Origin: Neorhizobium galegae
GTDB lineage: Bacteria; Pseudomonadota; Alphaproteobacteria; Rhizobiales; Rhizobiaceae
DNA: 64,000 bases
Direction of reading: 5' to 3'
Assembly: GCF_017877055.1 (NCBI RefSeq)
Contig: NZ_JAGIPG010000003.1
Coordinates: 124,001 to 188,000 of the forward strand
Under the pieces are notes generated by a model. It did not search any database. It was given only the letters and a program-made list of their open reading frames with translations, and was not told where the DNA came from. Below, piece after piece: positions 42,250-51,305 of the stretch (position 1 is its first letter; each line of letters starts with the position of its first letter). Both the position numbers and the translations under genes were made by a program.

Positions 42250-42501
42250 ATGAACCTGCAGATACGGGATCCCCTTGCGCATGAACTAGCCCGCGAACTG
42301 GCAGAGAAACGAAAGATTACATTGACCGAAGCGGTGATAGTTGCCCTGAAAGCGGAACTGGAAAAGGAAAACTCCGCCCAGGAGAAGAGAGGGTCGCTCG
42401 TCGAACGACACGCCTTCCTGGCCGAAAAGCTGAAGGCCCTTGGTGCCGGCGAAGGCCGTGAGATGACCAAGGACGAGATTGATGAGATGTGGGGCCACTA
42501 G
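42250..42501 (+). CDS. vapB: VapB-type antitoxin
   Basis: 83 aa. The N-terminal part MNLQIRDPLAHELARELAEK is a ribbon-helix-helix-like Rv0623/VapB DNA-binding domain; the acidic C-terminal tail (EGREMTKDEIDEMWGH) would occupy the toxin active site. ATG 42250 has GGAG at good spacing; starts at 42205 or 42226 lie inside the operator. The stop overlaps the toxin start by one base. Confidence 0.88.
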   Translation: MNLQIRDPLAHELARELAEKRKITLTEAVIVALKAELEKENSAQEKRGSLVERHAFLAEKLKALGAGEGREMTKDEIDEMWGH

Positions 42502-42893
42502 TGTTCATCGATACCTCGGTGATCGTGGCAATTCTTGCTCAGGAAGATGATGGCCCCGCCTGGTCGAAACGGATGGAGGGTGCCGAGCGTCTCCTGACGA
42601 GCCCGCTTGTTGTTCTCGAGGCGACGATGGTCCTGTCGACCAGGCGGACTGCCGATCCACTTGTGACCCAGATGGTGGTTTCGGACTTTCTCCGAAGCAG
42701 CGGCGTCGAGATCGTCCCCATCGATGAAACCGATGGCGAATTGGCGATCCAGGCTTTCCGGGACTACGGGAAGGGACGGGGACACCCGGCGCAGCTCAAT
42801 CTGGCCGATTGCTTCTCCTATGCCTGCGCTAAAAACCGCGGCCTGTCGCTGCTCTACAAGGGCGACGATTTTGCCCGTACGGACCTTGTTTGA
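42501..42893 (+). CDS. vapC: VapC-type PIN-domain toxin
   Basis: 130-aa PIN ribonuclease with the acidic quartet D4 (FIDTS), E40 (VVLEA), D103 (NLADC) and D122 (GDDF), so the active site looks intact. Start is GTG 42501, overlapping the antitoxin stop (TAGTG); GTG 42489 is an in-frame alternative. VapC toxins cleave tRNA or rRNA sites. Pair and operator look complete and functional. Confidence 0.9.
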   Translation: MFIDTSVIVAILAQEDDGPAWSKRMEGAERLLTSPLVVLEATMVLSTRRTADPLVTQMVVSDFLRSSGVEIVPIDETDGELAIQAFRDYGKGRGHPAQLNLADCFSYACAKNRGLSLLYKGDDFARTDLV

Positions 42894-43039
42894 AACCCTC
42901 CGAACTGCGTCGAAAATAGCCGTAGGCGCCCATGGCTTTTTCGCAGTAATGCCCTAATTGACGATCGTCAAAAAGGCTGTCCCAGGTGATCGTTGTCATG
43001 TAAGACGGCAGCACAGCGCCTATCGCCGCCGAAAGCCCG

Positions 43040-46000
43040 ATGATGAATCAATCGACTGCCGAGACAGCCTTTCTTTCCGATAACGGCGAAATGGCCCGTC
43101 TTATTGCGGCGTTCGATTGGGCGGGCACCTCGCTCGGTCCGATCGCCACCTGGCCGCAGAGCCTCAAGACGACGATTTCCCTGATGCTTCGTTCGCCGGT
43201 TCCGATCGTCACGCTGTGGAACGAGGACGGCGTGATGATCTACAACGACGCCTATTCCGATTTTGCCGGACGGCGCCATCCGGGCATCCTCGGCTCAAAG
43301 GTGCGCGACGGCTGGCCTGAAGTCGCCGACTTCAACGACAACGTCATGAAGGTCTGTTTCGCTGGCGGCACGCTTGCCTATTCCGACCAGGAGATGTTGC
43401 TCGACCGCTCCGGCGTGCCGGCCTCGGCATTTATGAATCTCTATTATTCCCCGGTCTATGACGAGGCCGGAAAGCCGTTCGGGGTGGTGGCGATCGTCGT
43501 TGAGAACACGGCCAAGGTGCGGGCCGAGCGGCGGCTTCAGGGCGAGGGCGAGCGTCTGAGGCTGATGTTCGATCAGGCGCCGGGCTTCATGGCCATGGTG
43601 AGCGGACCGGACCATGTTTTCGAAATGGCCAACGGCGCCTATATGCGCCTCGTCGGCGGCCGGGAGCTGCTCGGACGACCTATCCGCGAAGCCCTGCCGG
43701 AAGTGGCGGAGCAAGGTTTTTCCGATCTGCTGGATGAGGTTCGCAGAAGCGGCCGTCCACATCTCGGACAGGGGGTGAGCGTGCTGTTGGCGCGCCAGCC
43801 CGGCCAGCCGGCGGAAGAGCGTTTCGTGGATTTCGTCTATCAGCCGATTGTCGACGACGCCGGCCAGCCGACCGGTATCTTCATCCAGGGCAGCGACGTC
43901 ACCGACCAGAAGAAGGCGGAGATCGCGCTTCTCAAGGAGACCCGGCATCTCGAGGTGCTGAACCGGCTCGGCGCAGAACTTTCCGCCGAACTCGACCTCG
44001 AAAAGGTGGTGCAGATGACCACCGACGCCGGCGTCGAACTGACTGGCGCGCAATTCGGAGCCTTCTTCTACAACGTCATCAACGACCGCGGCGAAAGCTA
44101 CATGCTCTATGCGCTGTCCGGCGTCCCCCGGTCGGCATTCGAGAATTTTCCGATGCCGCGCAACACGGCCGTTTTCGCGCCGACATTCAGCGGCGAGAGC
44201 GTTATCCGCTCCGACGATATCATGGCGGACCCACGCTACGGCCGGAACGATCCGTATTTCGGCATGCCGAAGGGCCATCTGCCGGTGCGCAGCTATCTTA
44301 CGGTTCCGGTGATCTCGCGCTCCGGCGAGGTGCTCGGCGGCCTTTTCTTCGGCCATGCCCAGCCCGGCCAATTCCGCGAGGAGCATGAGCGGCTGGTGGT
44401 GGGAGCTGCCGGCCAGGTAGCGATCGCCATCGACAATGCGCGGCTCTTCCGCGCCGCGGAGCGCGATCTTGCCGAACGCCAGCGCGCCGAGGAGGCGCTG
44501 CAGGCGTTGAACGCCAGCCTCGAACAGAAGATCGCGTCCGAGATTTCAGAGCGCCTGAAGGCGGAAGAGGCGCTGCGCCAGAGCCAGAAGATGGAGGCGC
44601 TCGGCCAGCTGACAGGCGGTGTCGCCCACGATTTTAACAACCTGCTGCAGGTGATTTCCGGCAATCTTCAGCTCCTCGCCAAGGACGTCGCCAGCAACCA
44701 GCGCGCCGGTCGCCGGGTGGAGAATGCACTTGCCGGCGTGCGGCGCGGTTCCAAGCTTGCAAGCCAATTGCTCGCCTTCGGCCGCCGCCAGCCGCTGGAG
44801 CCCAAGGTCGTCAATATCGGCCGGTTCCTCACCGGCATGGAAGAACTGCTGCGCCGAACGCTCGGCGAGGATATCGAGGTCGAGACGATCCGTTCCGGCG
44901 GCCTTTGGAACGTGCTGGTCGACCCCACCCAGATCGAGAACGCGCTGCTGAACCTCGCGATCAATGCCCGCGACGCCATGGAAAACGGGGGCAAGCTGAC
45001 GATCGAGGCGGGCAACGCTTTCCTTGACGACAATTACGTGCGCCAGCACGGGGACGTGCCGGCCGGCCAATATGTGATGCTGGCGGTGACCGACACGGGC
45101 ACCGGCATGACACCGCAGGTGATGGAACAGGTGTTCGAACCGTTCTTCTCGACCAAACCCGTCGGAAAGGGCACCGGCCTCGGCCTTTCCATGGTCTACG
45201 GCTTCGTCAAGCAGTCGGGCGGGCATATCAAGATCTATAGCGAGCTTGGCCAGGGTACGACCGTCAAGATCTATTTCCCGCGCGTCCAACGCAGCGAGGA
45301 TCTCGTGACGGACGCTGATTTCGGTCCGGTGACCGGCGGCAGCGAAACCATTCTGGTGGCGGAGGATGACGAGCAGGTGCGTGCCACTGTCGTCGAGCTG
45401 CTCGGCGATCTCGGTTATGCCGTGCTGAAGGCGAAGGACGCCGCTGGTGCACTGAGTGTTATCGAAAGCGGTGTGCCAGTCGATCTTCTCTTTACCGACG
45501 TGGTGATGCCGGGACCGCTGAACAGCACCGAGCTTGCCAGGCATGCCCGCGAGCGGATGCCGGATATCGCCGTGCTGTTCACCTCCGGTTATACGGAAAA
45601 CTCGATCGTGCACGGTGGCCGGCTCGATCCCGGAGTCGAACTACTCTCCAAACCCTATACCCGCGAGGCCTTGGCGCGAAAGATCCGCCACGTGCTGAAC
45701 GGCCAGCAACATCGTAACCGGGTAAGGGCGTCGTTCGCAGCCAATCCGCCCGCCCCGCCGATCGGGCAACGGCCAGTTCTGCCGCGTTATTCGGTGCTGC
45801 TGGTCGAGGACGATTTCCTGATCCGCATGAGCACGGCCGATCTTCTGGTCGAACTGGGGCATGAGGTTTCCGAGGCCTCGACGGCAGAGGAGGCAATGAC
45901 CATGATTGAGGCGCGCAGCTTTGACGTTGTGGTCACCGATCTCGGCCTGCCGGGTCTTTCCGGCGGAGAGTTTGCGCAGCAGGCGCGCAAGCTATCTCCC

Positions 46001-46141
46001 GATGTCGGCATCGTGTTCGCGACCGGCAACGACCGCATTCCCGACGAGGCGGCAGTAGAAGGCGCAGTGCTTCTGAAGAAGCCCTACGGCAGCCAGGAAA
46101 TCGCAATCGTCTTCGAGAAGATTGCAGCGCAGAAGGGCTGA
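43040..46141 (+). CDS. Hybrid histidine kinase: PAS-PAS-GAF-HisKA-HATPase-REC-REC
   Basis: 1033 aa, no clear membrane segment. Two PAS-like domains (about 20-165 and 170-300), a GAF domain (about 315-475; [20 protein letters not shown]), a coiled coil, then HisKA with phospho-acceptor H530 (GGVAHDFNN), an ATPase domain with [17 protein letters not shown] and [13 protein letters not shown], and two receiver domains with D820 (FTDVV) and D967 (VTDLG). Each receiver keeps the DD pair and the KP lysine (LSKPY, LKKPY). A cytoplasmic sensor with its own phosphorelay; no response regulator is adjacent, so output is unknown. Confidence 0.92.
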   Translation: MMNQSTAETAFLSDNGEMARLIAAFDWAGTSLGPIATWPQSLKTTISLMLRSPVPIVTLWNEDGVMIYNDAYSDFAGRRHPGILGSKVRDGWPEVADFNDNVMKVCFAGGTLAYSDQEMLLDRSGVPASAFMNLYYSPVYDEAGKPFGVVAIVVENTAKVRAERRLQGEGERLRLMFDQAPGFMAMVSGPDHVFEMANGAYMRLVGGRELLGRPIREALPEVAEQGFSDLLDEVRRSGRPHLGQGVSVLLARQPGQPAEERFVDFVYQPIVDDAGQPTGIFIQGSDVTDQKKAEIALLKETRHLEVLNRLGAELSAELDLEKVVQMTTDAGVELTGAQFGAFFYNVINDRGESYMLYALSGVPRSAFENFPMPRNTAVFAPTFSGESVIRSDDIMADPRYGRNDPYFGMPKGHLPVRSYLTVPVISRSGEVLGGLFFGHAQPGQFREEHERLVVGAAGQVAIAIDNARLFRAAERDLAERQRAEEALQALNASLEQKIASEISERLKAEEALRQSQKMEALGQLTGGVAHDFNNLLQVISGNLQLLAKDVASNQRAGRRVENALAGVRRGSKLASQLLAFGRRQPLEPKVVNIGRFLTGMEELLRRTLGEDIEVETIRSGGLWNVLVDPTQIENALLNLAINARDAMENGGKLTIEAGNAFLDDNYVRQHGDVPAGQYVMLAVTDTGTGMTPQVMEQVFEPFFSTKPVGKGTGLGLSMVYGFVKQSGGHIKIYSELGQGTTVKIYFPRVQRSEDLVTDADFGPVTGGSETILVAEDDEQVRATVVELLGDLGYAVLKAKDAAGALSVIESGVPVDLLFTDVVMPGPLNSTELARHARERMPDIAVLFTSGYTENSIVHGGRLDPGVELLSKPYTREALARKIRHVLNGQQHRNRVRASFAANPPAPPIGQRPVLPRYSVLLVEDDFLIRMSTADLLVELGHEVSEASTAEEAMTMIEARSFDVVVTDLGLPGLSGGEFAQQARKLSPDVGIVFATGNDRIPDEAAVEGAVLLKKPYGSQEIAIVFEKIAAQKG

Positions 46142-46275
46142 GAACTGGTCGTCACCTGACGATCATGTTCTCATCTTCAACTGCGAGAAAGCCGCCGGCA
46201 GCGCGCTTTTCGACGGCTCAGCATCAAGAGCTTTGCGCCCCGACGTGATCGGAGCCCTCCACCTTGAGAAGCGCC

Positions 46276-47079
46276 TCACCACCACTCGTAAAAATGCGAT
46301 ACCGGTCCGTGGCCGGTGCCGACGGCGAGGGCGCCAGCGGCGGCGATCGCGCCGGCGAGATAGGTCTTGGCGATCGCGACCGCTTCAGCCGGCGAAGCGC
46401 CCTTGGCGAGTTCCGCCGCAATCGCGCTCGAGAGCGTGCAGCCGGTGCCGTGGGTGTTGCTGGTCGCGGTGCGCTTGCCTTCGAACCAGTGGATGCCGGC
46501 GGCATCGGCCAGCACATCCGGGCTATCCTCGCCCTCCAGATGCCCGCCCTTCACCAATACCGCCTTGGGGCCGATCTTCAGCAGCCGCTCGGCCTGGTCT
46601 GCCATCTGTTCGCGGGTGACGGCGATCGTCTCGCCGAGCAGCGCTGCGGCTTCCGGCAGGTTGGGGGTGACGACGGAGCTAAGCGGCATCAGGCGGTAGG
46701 TGACGGCATCCACCGCATCGAGTGCCAGAAGCGGCGATCCGCCTTTGGCGATCATCACCGGATCGAGCACGATCGGCACGCTGTCCCGGTAGGGGCGCAA
46801 TACGTCGGCGACGATCTCGGCGATCTCGGCATTGGCGATCATGCCTATCTTCACCGCATCGACGCGCACGTCGAGGAAGATCGTGCGGATCTGGTTTGCG
46901 ACAAAGGCGGCAGGCACCGCGTGCACGCCCGTGACCCCCTGGGTATTCTGGGCCGTGAGCGCGGTCAATGCCGCCATCCCGTAGGTGCCGCGAGCCGCGA
47001 AGGTCTTCAGGTCCGCCTGGATGCCAGCGCCGCCGGAGGGATCCGAACCGGCGATAGACAGGACGTTTTTGATGGTCAT
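46276..47079 (-). CDS. thiD: Hydroxymethylpyrimidine/phosphomethylpyrimidine kinase ThiD
   Basis: 267-aa ribokinase-fold kinase that phosphorylates HMP to HMP-PP for thiamine synthesis. Landmarks are IAGSDPSGGAGIQADLKTF at the N-terminus, VLDPVMIAKGG, LVKGGHLEG and the C-terminal HGTGCTLSSAIAAELAKG anion-hole motif. The start overlaps the thiE stop by 4 bp (ATGA). Confidence 0.95.
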   Translation of the reverse strand: MTIKNVLSIAGSDPSGGAGIQADLKTFAARGTYGMAALTALTAQNTQGVTGVHAVPAAFVANQIRTIFLDVRVDAVKIGMIANAEIAEIVADVLRPYRDSVPIVLDPVMIAKGGSPLLALDAVDAVTYRLMPLSSVVTPNLPEAAALLGETIAVTREQMADQAERLLKIGPKAVLVKGGHLEGEDSPDVLADAAGIHWFEGKRTATSNTHGTGCTLSSAIAAELAKGASPAEAVAIAKTYLAGAIAAAGALAVGTGHGPVSHFYEWW

Positions 47080-47714
47080 GCGCGAGCCCTTTCGATTTCC
47101 GCGGCGATCCTGCGGGCCGCCGCTTGCGGATCGGGCTGGCCGCAGATGGCGGAAACCACGGCGATGCCCTTTGCACCGGCGGCAAGTGCCGGGCCGGCAT
47201 GTTCCGCCTTGACGCCGCCGATCGCGACCGCCGGGACCGGCGCCATGGCGACGATGCGCGCCAGCCCGTCGAACCCGATCGGCTGCTTGTGGTCCGGCTT
47301 GGTGTCGGTCGCAAATACCGGGCCGATGCCGACATAATCGACGATCGACGGATCCACCCGCCGCGCAAGGTCCTCGGTTTCGACCGAAAGGCCGAGGATC
47401 ATGCCTTGGCCGGCGCGCTGCCGCGCCATCGCCGCGACCATGTCGCTCTGGCCGACATGCAGGCCTTCGGCGCCGACCGCGATCGCTGCCTCCACGTCGT
47501 CATTGATGATGAGAGGCACGCCGGTGCCGGCTAGCACTGCCTTCAGCGCCCGGCCGGTTTCGATCATTTTTGCCGTATCCGCCTGTTTGTCGCGGAGCTG
47601 GACGATGGTGGCGCCGCCGGCGACCGCAAGCCTTGTCGTCTCGACCATGCCGAACTCGCGGCAGAGATCCGGGTCGAGGACGAGATAGACGGAAAGGTCG
47701 AACATCTTGGTCAT
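47076..47714 (-). CDS. thiE: Thiamine-phosphate synthase ThiE
   Basis: 212-aa TIM barrel that couples HMP-PP with thiazole phosphate. VQLRDKQADT, LIINDDVEAAIAVGAEGLHVGQSD, LGLSVET and VGIGPVFATDTKPD, and PAVAIGGV are the usual phosphate and pyrophosphate-binding motifs. Overlaps thiM by 4 bp. Confidence 0.94.
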   Translation of the reverse strand: MTKMFDLSVYLVLDPDLCREFGMVETTRLAVAGGATIVQLRDKQADTAKMIETGRALKAVLAGTGVPLIINDDVEAAIAVGAEGLHVGQSDMVAAMARQRAGQGMILGLSVETEDLARRVDPSIVDYVGIGPVFATDTKPDHKQPIGFDGLARIVAMAPVPAVAIGGVKAEHAGPALAAGAKGIAVVSAICGQPDPQAAARRIAAEIERARA

Positions 47715-48523
47715 GCCGGGACGGTCCTTGCCTGGGCATCGAGCGACTCACCGGTCAAGGCCGCGAGGCGGTCAAGGAAGATGGGGGAGAAGAAGCCGGG
47801 GCCGGAGGCGGTAACGGCTGCTTCCTCGCCCGCGACGGCGAACATGGCAAGTGCGGCGACCGTTGCCTCGAAGGGCTTGTCCGTGCTGGCCGCAAAGGCA
47901 CCGACAAGGCAGGTCAGCGAGCAGCCGAGCGCGGTGACGCGCGGCATCAGGGCCGAACCGCCCAGGATGCGGACCGAGCGGCCGCCATCGGTGACGAAAT
48001 CCACCTCGCCGGTAACCGCCACCACGCAGGCCTTCCGCTGGGCGATGGCAATGGCCGAGCCTTCGGCCGCGATGACGCTGTCGCCGCTATCGACGCCGTG
48101 GCCGCTCGACTGGCTGCCGGCCAGCGCGATGATTTCCGAGGCGTTGCCGCGAATGACCGTGGGCTTCAGTTCCATGAGTTCGTTGAGTGCGGTGCGGCGA
48201 TAGGCGGTTGCATAGTGGGCGACGGGATCGAGCACCCAGGGTCTGCCTGCATCGGTTGCGGCCGCGGCGGCGGCCTTCATGCCGGCCAGGAAATCCGGCG
48301 ACAGGGTGCCGATATTGATCGTCAGTGCCGCTGCGATGCGGGCGAATTCGCCGGCCTCTTCCTTTGTGTGCACCATGGCGGGAGAGGCGCCGGCCGCAAG
48401 CATCACGTTGGCGGCGATATTCATTGCCACGAAATTGGTGATGTTCTGGACGAGCGGATTTTTGGCGCGCATCGCGGTCAACAGCTGGCCGGGGGTCTGT
48501 CCAAGGGGCATTGTCGTGTGCAT
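47711..48523 (-). CDS. thiM: Hydroxyethylthiazole kinase ThiM
   Basis: 270-aa kinase that salvages the thiazole moiety. NPLVQNITNFVAMNIAANVMLA, GASPAMVHTKEEA, WVLDPVAH and VIRGNASEI are typical, as is the GCSLTCLVGAF Cys-containing phosphate loop. ATG 48523 is about 50 nt downstream of the riboswitch. First gene of a salvage-only thiMED operon: no de novo thiazole or pyrimidine genes and no transporter lie beside it. Confidence 0.94.
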   Translation of the reverse strand: MHTTMPLGQTPGQLLTAMRAKNPLVQNITNFVAMNIAANVMLAAGASPAMVHTKEEAGEFARIAAALTINIGTLSPDFLAGMKAAAAAATDAGRPWVLDPVAHYATAYRRTALNELMELKPTVIRGNASEIIALAGSQSSGHGVDSGDSVIAAEGSAIAIAQRKACVVAVTGEVDFVTDGGRSVRILGGSALMPRVTALGCSLTCLVGAFAASTDKPFEATVAALAMFAVAGEEAAVTASGPGFFSPIFLDRLAALTGESLDAQARTVPA

Positions 48524-48575
48524 GTCTGCCTCGTTCGGCGGGGCAGGCGCGGGGCGCAATGGTGAACGCCCGGAC

Positions 48576-48654
48576 GACTCCCTCCGCCAGCATGATCTGG
48601 TTCAGGTTCTAAGGGTGCTTCTCAGCCCGGCTTTGCCGGACGCCCCTGTCTTCA
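48576..48654 (-). ncRNA. TPP riboswitch (THI element)
   Basis: Read on the minus strand it contains the conserved GGGGCG, CTGAGA, ACCCTTAGAACCTGA, CCAGATCATGCTGG and GCGGAGGGA blocks of the thiamine-pyrophosphate aptamer in the right order. The 3' end is about 50 nt before thiM, so control is probably by sequestering the ribosome site, or by termination. The edges are estimates. Confidence 0.92.
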
Positions 48655-48769
48655 CCATGGCTTACAGCAAAGATAATGCGCTTCGCCAGTGATTTTTTCT
48701 GGATCGGGCCTTGCAGCTCTAGTCGCTAGAGGTTGTAGGGAGGAGGCTCGATCCAACGGGAATGAGACG

Positions 48770-51040
48770 ATGAACGCGACGACACAGGCACGATACAAGG
48801 TCGGCGGCATGGATTGCGCCAGCTGCGCGACGAAGATCGATACGGCCGTGCGCCGCATGCCGGGCGTCGAGGAGGTGTCCGTTTCGGTCGCCTCGGGCAC
48901 GATGATGGTGAAGCACGACGGCACGGGTGATTTCGTCGCGATCGAGAAGAAGGTGACGGGGCTCGGGTATACGCTGAGGGCGCTGGGGCAGAAGGCTGGA
49001 GAGGATGCGAGGCGGCGCGGCATGCTCCCTGCGATCTCCCCCCTTGAGGGGGAGATAGGCCAGCGGCGCGACCACCACCATAATCACGATGGCGGGCATG
49101 ACCACGCACATCACGATCACCACCAGAGCCCGACAGAGATCGACGGCCTGCATGGCCACGATCACGGGTCGATGGAAGGTCCGTGGTGGAAATCGCCCAA
49201 GGGCCGGCTGACGATCCTGGCCGGCATTGCGTTGACAGCCGCTTACGGGATCGGTCATCTGGTGCCGGCCTATGACGCCTATATCTTCACGGCTGCAATG
49301 CTGATCGGCCTCGTGCCGATCGCGCGCCGCGCCATCATGGCCGCACTCGCCGGCACGCCGTTCTCGATCGAGATGCTGATGACCATCGCCGCTGTTGGCG
49401 CGGTCGTCATCGATGCGTCCGAAGAGGCGGCCGCCGTGGTCTTCCTGTTCCTCATAGGCGAATTGCTGGAAGGGATCGCGGCCGCCAAGGCACGGCAGAG
49501 CATCCGGAGCCTGACGGCACTGGTGCCGAAGAACGCGCTTCTCGAAGAGAATGGCCAGGCCCGCGAAGTGCCGGCGGAAAGCCTTGGCGTCGGTGCAATC
49601 ATCCTCGTTCGTCCCGGCGATCGTATTTCCGCTGACGGCGTGATCGTGGCCGGCGAAAGCGCGATCGACGAAGCGCCGGTGACGGGCGAAAGCACGCCGG
49701 TCTCCAAGGGCATCGACGACACGGTATTTGCCGGCACGATCAACGGCGATGGCGCCCTGCGGGTTCGCGTGACGGCGGCGGCCGAAGACAATACCATCGC
49801 CCGCGTGGTGCGGCTGGTCGAGGAGGCGCAGGAGAGCAAGGCTCCGACCGAACGGTTCATCGACCGTTTCTCGCGCTATTACACGCCGGGTGTCGTTGCG
49901 GTGGCCGCTCTGGTCGCCATCCTGCCGCCGCTTGTCGCTGGCGCATCCTGGAGCGAGTGGGTCTACAAGGGCCTGGCGATCCTGCTGATCGGCTGCCCCT
50001 GTGCGCTGGTCATCTCGACGCCGGCGGCGATCGCCGCCTCTCTGTCGTCAGGCGCCCGCCGCGGCCTGCTGATGAAGGGCGGCGCGGTGCTCGAAACGCT
50101 CGGCAAGATCACCGCCGTCGCGCTGGACAAGACCGGCACGCTGACAGCGGGTAAGCCCCAGGTGACAGACGTCATCGCCTTCGGCCGCAACGCGGAGGAC
50201 GTGCTGCGCTTTTCCGCAGCGCTCGAAACCGGCTCCAGCCATCCGCTGGCCGTCGCGATCCTTGCCCAGGCTGCCGATGACGAGGTGGAGGTTCCTGCCG
50301 CGATCGATGCCAGGGCGCTTGGCGGCAAGGGCGTCACGGCAGTCGTCGAAGGCCAGGAGGTTTTTCTCGGTTCGCCCAAGGCCGCAGCCGAGCGGGTGTC
50401 GCTGCCGATGGCCCATTCCCGGCGGATCACCGGCCTCAACGACGAGGGCAAGACCGTCTCGGTGCTGATCGTCGGCGAGGTTCTGGCCGGCGCCATCGCC
50501 ATGCGCGATGAGCCGCGTCCCGACGCCAGGGCCGGCCTCAAGGCGCTGACCGATGCCGGCATCAGGACCGTCATGCTGACCGGTGACAATGCCCGCACCG
50601 CAACCGCGATCGGCAAGGATCTCGGCATCGAAGTACGCGCCGAGCTGATGCCGGAAGACAAGAGCCGCATCGTCGGCGAGCTGAAGCGCGAGGGTTACGT
50701 CGTCGGCAAGGTCGGCGACGGCATCAACGACGCCCCGGCGCTCGCCGCGGCCGATGTCGGAATCGCGATGGGGGGCGGCACCGACGTCGCGCTGGAAACA
50801 GCAGACGCCGCAGCGCTGCATGGCCGGGTCGGTGATATCGCGGCAATGATCGAGCTGTCGAAGCGGACGATGCGCAACATCTACCAGAACATCTCGATCG
50901 CGCTCGGCCTGAAGGCGGTCTTCCTGGTGACCACCATTATCGGCCTCACGGGATTGTGGCCGGCGATCCTCGCGGATACCGGGGCAACGGTGCTGGTGAC
51001 GATTAATGCGCTGAGATTGCTGCGGGTGAGGAGGAGCTAG
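48770..51040 (+). CDS. Heavy-metal P-type ATPase (P1B, ZntA/CadA-like)
   Basis: 756-aa exporter. HMA domain with GMDCASC (C16, C19), a His-rich linker at about 100-130 (HHHNH, HDHAHHDHH), membrane region with the CPC motif (C409, C411), TGES phosphatase loop, phosphorylation site DKTGT (D453), SSHPLA, and GDGINDAPALAAADVGIAMG. CPC plus the His-rich linker favours Zn/Cd/Co/Pb over copper. The linker encodes ISPLEGEIG from an inserted palindromic repeat. Start ATG 48770; the longer frame from 48689 adds no conserved sequence. Confidence 0.93.
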   Translation: MNATTQARYKVGGMDCASCATKIDTAVRRMPGVEEVSVSVASGTMMVKHDGTGDFVAIEKKVTGLGYTLRALGQKAGEDARRRGMLPAISPLEGEIGQRRDHHHNHDGGHDHAHHDHHQSPTEIDGLHGHDHGSMEGPWWKSPKGRLTILAGIALTAAYGIGHLVPAYDAYIFTAAMLIGLVPIARRAIMAALAGTPFSIEMLMTIAAVGAVVIDASEEAAAVVFLFLIGELLEGIAAAKARQSIRSLTALVPKNALLEENGQAREVPAESLGVGAIILVRPGDRISADGVIVAGESAIDEAPVTGESTPVSKGIDDTVFAGTINGDGALRVRVTAAAEDNTIARVVRLVEEAQESKAPTERFIDRFSRYYTPGVVAVAALVAILPPLVAGASWSEWVYKGLAILLIGCPCALVISTPAAIAASLSSGARRGLLMKGGAVLETLGKITAVALDKTGTLTAGKPQVTDVIAFGRNAEDVLRFSAALETGSSHPLAVAILAQAADDEVEVPAAIDARALGGKGVTAVVEGQEVFLGSPKAAAERVSLPMAHSRRITGLNDEGKTVSVLIVGEVLAGAIAMRDEPRPDARAGLKALTDAGIRTVMLTGDNARTATAIGKDLGIEVRAELMPEDKSRIVGELKREGYVVGKVGDGINDAPALAAADVGIAMGGGTDVALETADAAALHGRVGDIAAMIELSKRTMRNIYQNISIALGLKAVFLVTTIIGLTGLWPAILADTGATVLVTINALRLLRVRRS
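49034..49056. repeat. Rhizobial-type palindromic repeat inside the P-type ATPase gene
   Basis: ATCTCCCCC and GGGGGAGAT, perfect 9-bp arms around a 5-base loop. The same core is a very common dispersed intergenic palindrome in Rhizobiales genomes. Here it is read in frame, contributing the residues AISPLEGEI to the linker between the HMA domain and the His-rich segment. Confidence 0.65.
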
Positions 51041-51113
51041 TCACCAGCCTGCCGGAGGCTGTGCAAGACACTGTCGTGTTGCAAGATAAGGCAGCGTAAA
51101 TGGATAGGCTGAC

Positions 51114-51305
51114 ATGCGCACCAACAAATCCATCACCCTGACGCTCGGCAAACAGCAACAGGGTCTCGATGCCATGATGGAATCGGGGGACTACGAGTCC
51201 GCCAGCGAGGCGGTACGCGGGGCATGGATTTTCCCTCTGACTGGTCCGCGGATGACTGACGCGCCTTTTCAAGGCTCCCGCGCCAGAACCGCAAAAGCCT
51301 CATAG
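51114..51305 (+). pseudogene. Truncated ParD/CopG-type antitoxin remnant
   Basis: The first 37 residues (TNKSITLTLGKQQQGLDAMM, then ESGDYESASEAVRGA) match the ParD ribbon-helix-helix family. The family continues with a helix and an acidic toxin-binding tail, but here the frame runs into unrelated sequence (WIFPLTGPRMTDAP) that overlaps the 3' end of the convergent glucosidase gene. No ParE toxin is present. A broken toxin-antitoxin locus, truncated by deletion, is the best reading. Upstream bases 51061-51085 hold repeated TGCAAGA and an ACAC/GTGT inverted repeat that may be its old operator. Confidence 0.65.
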
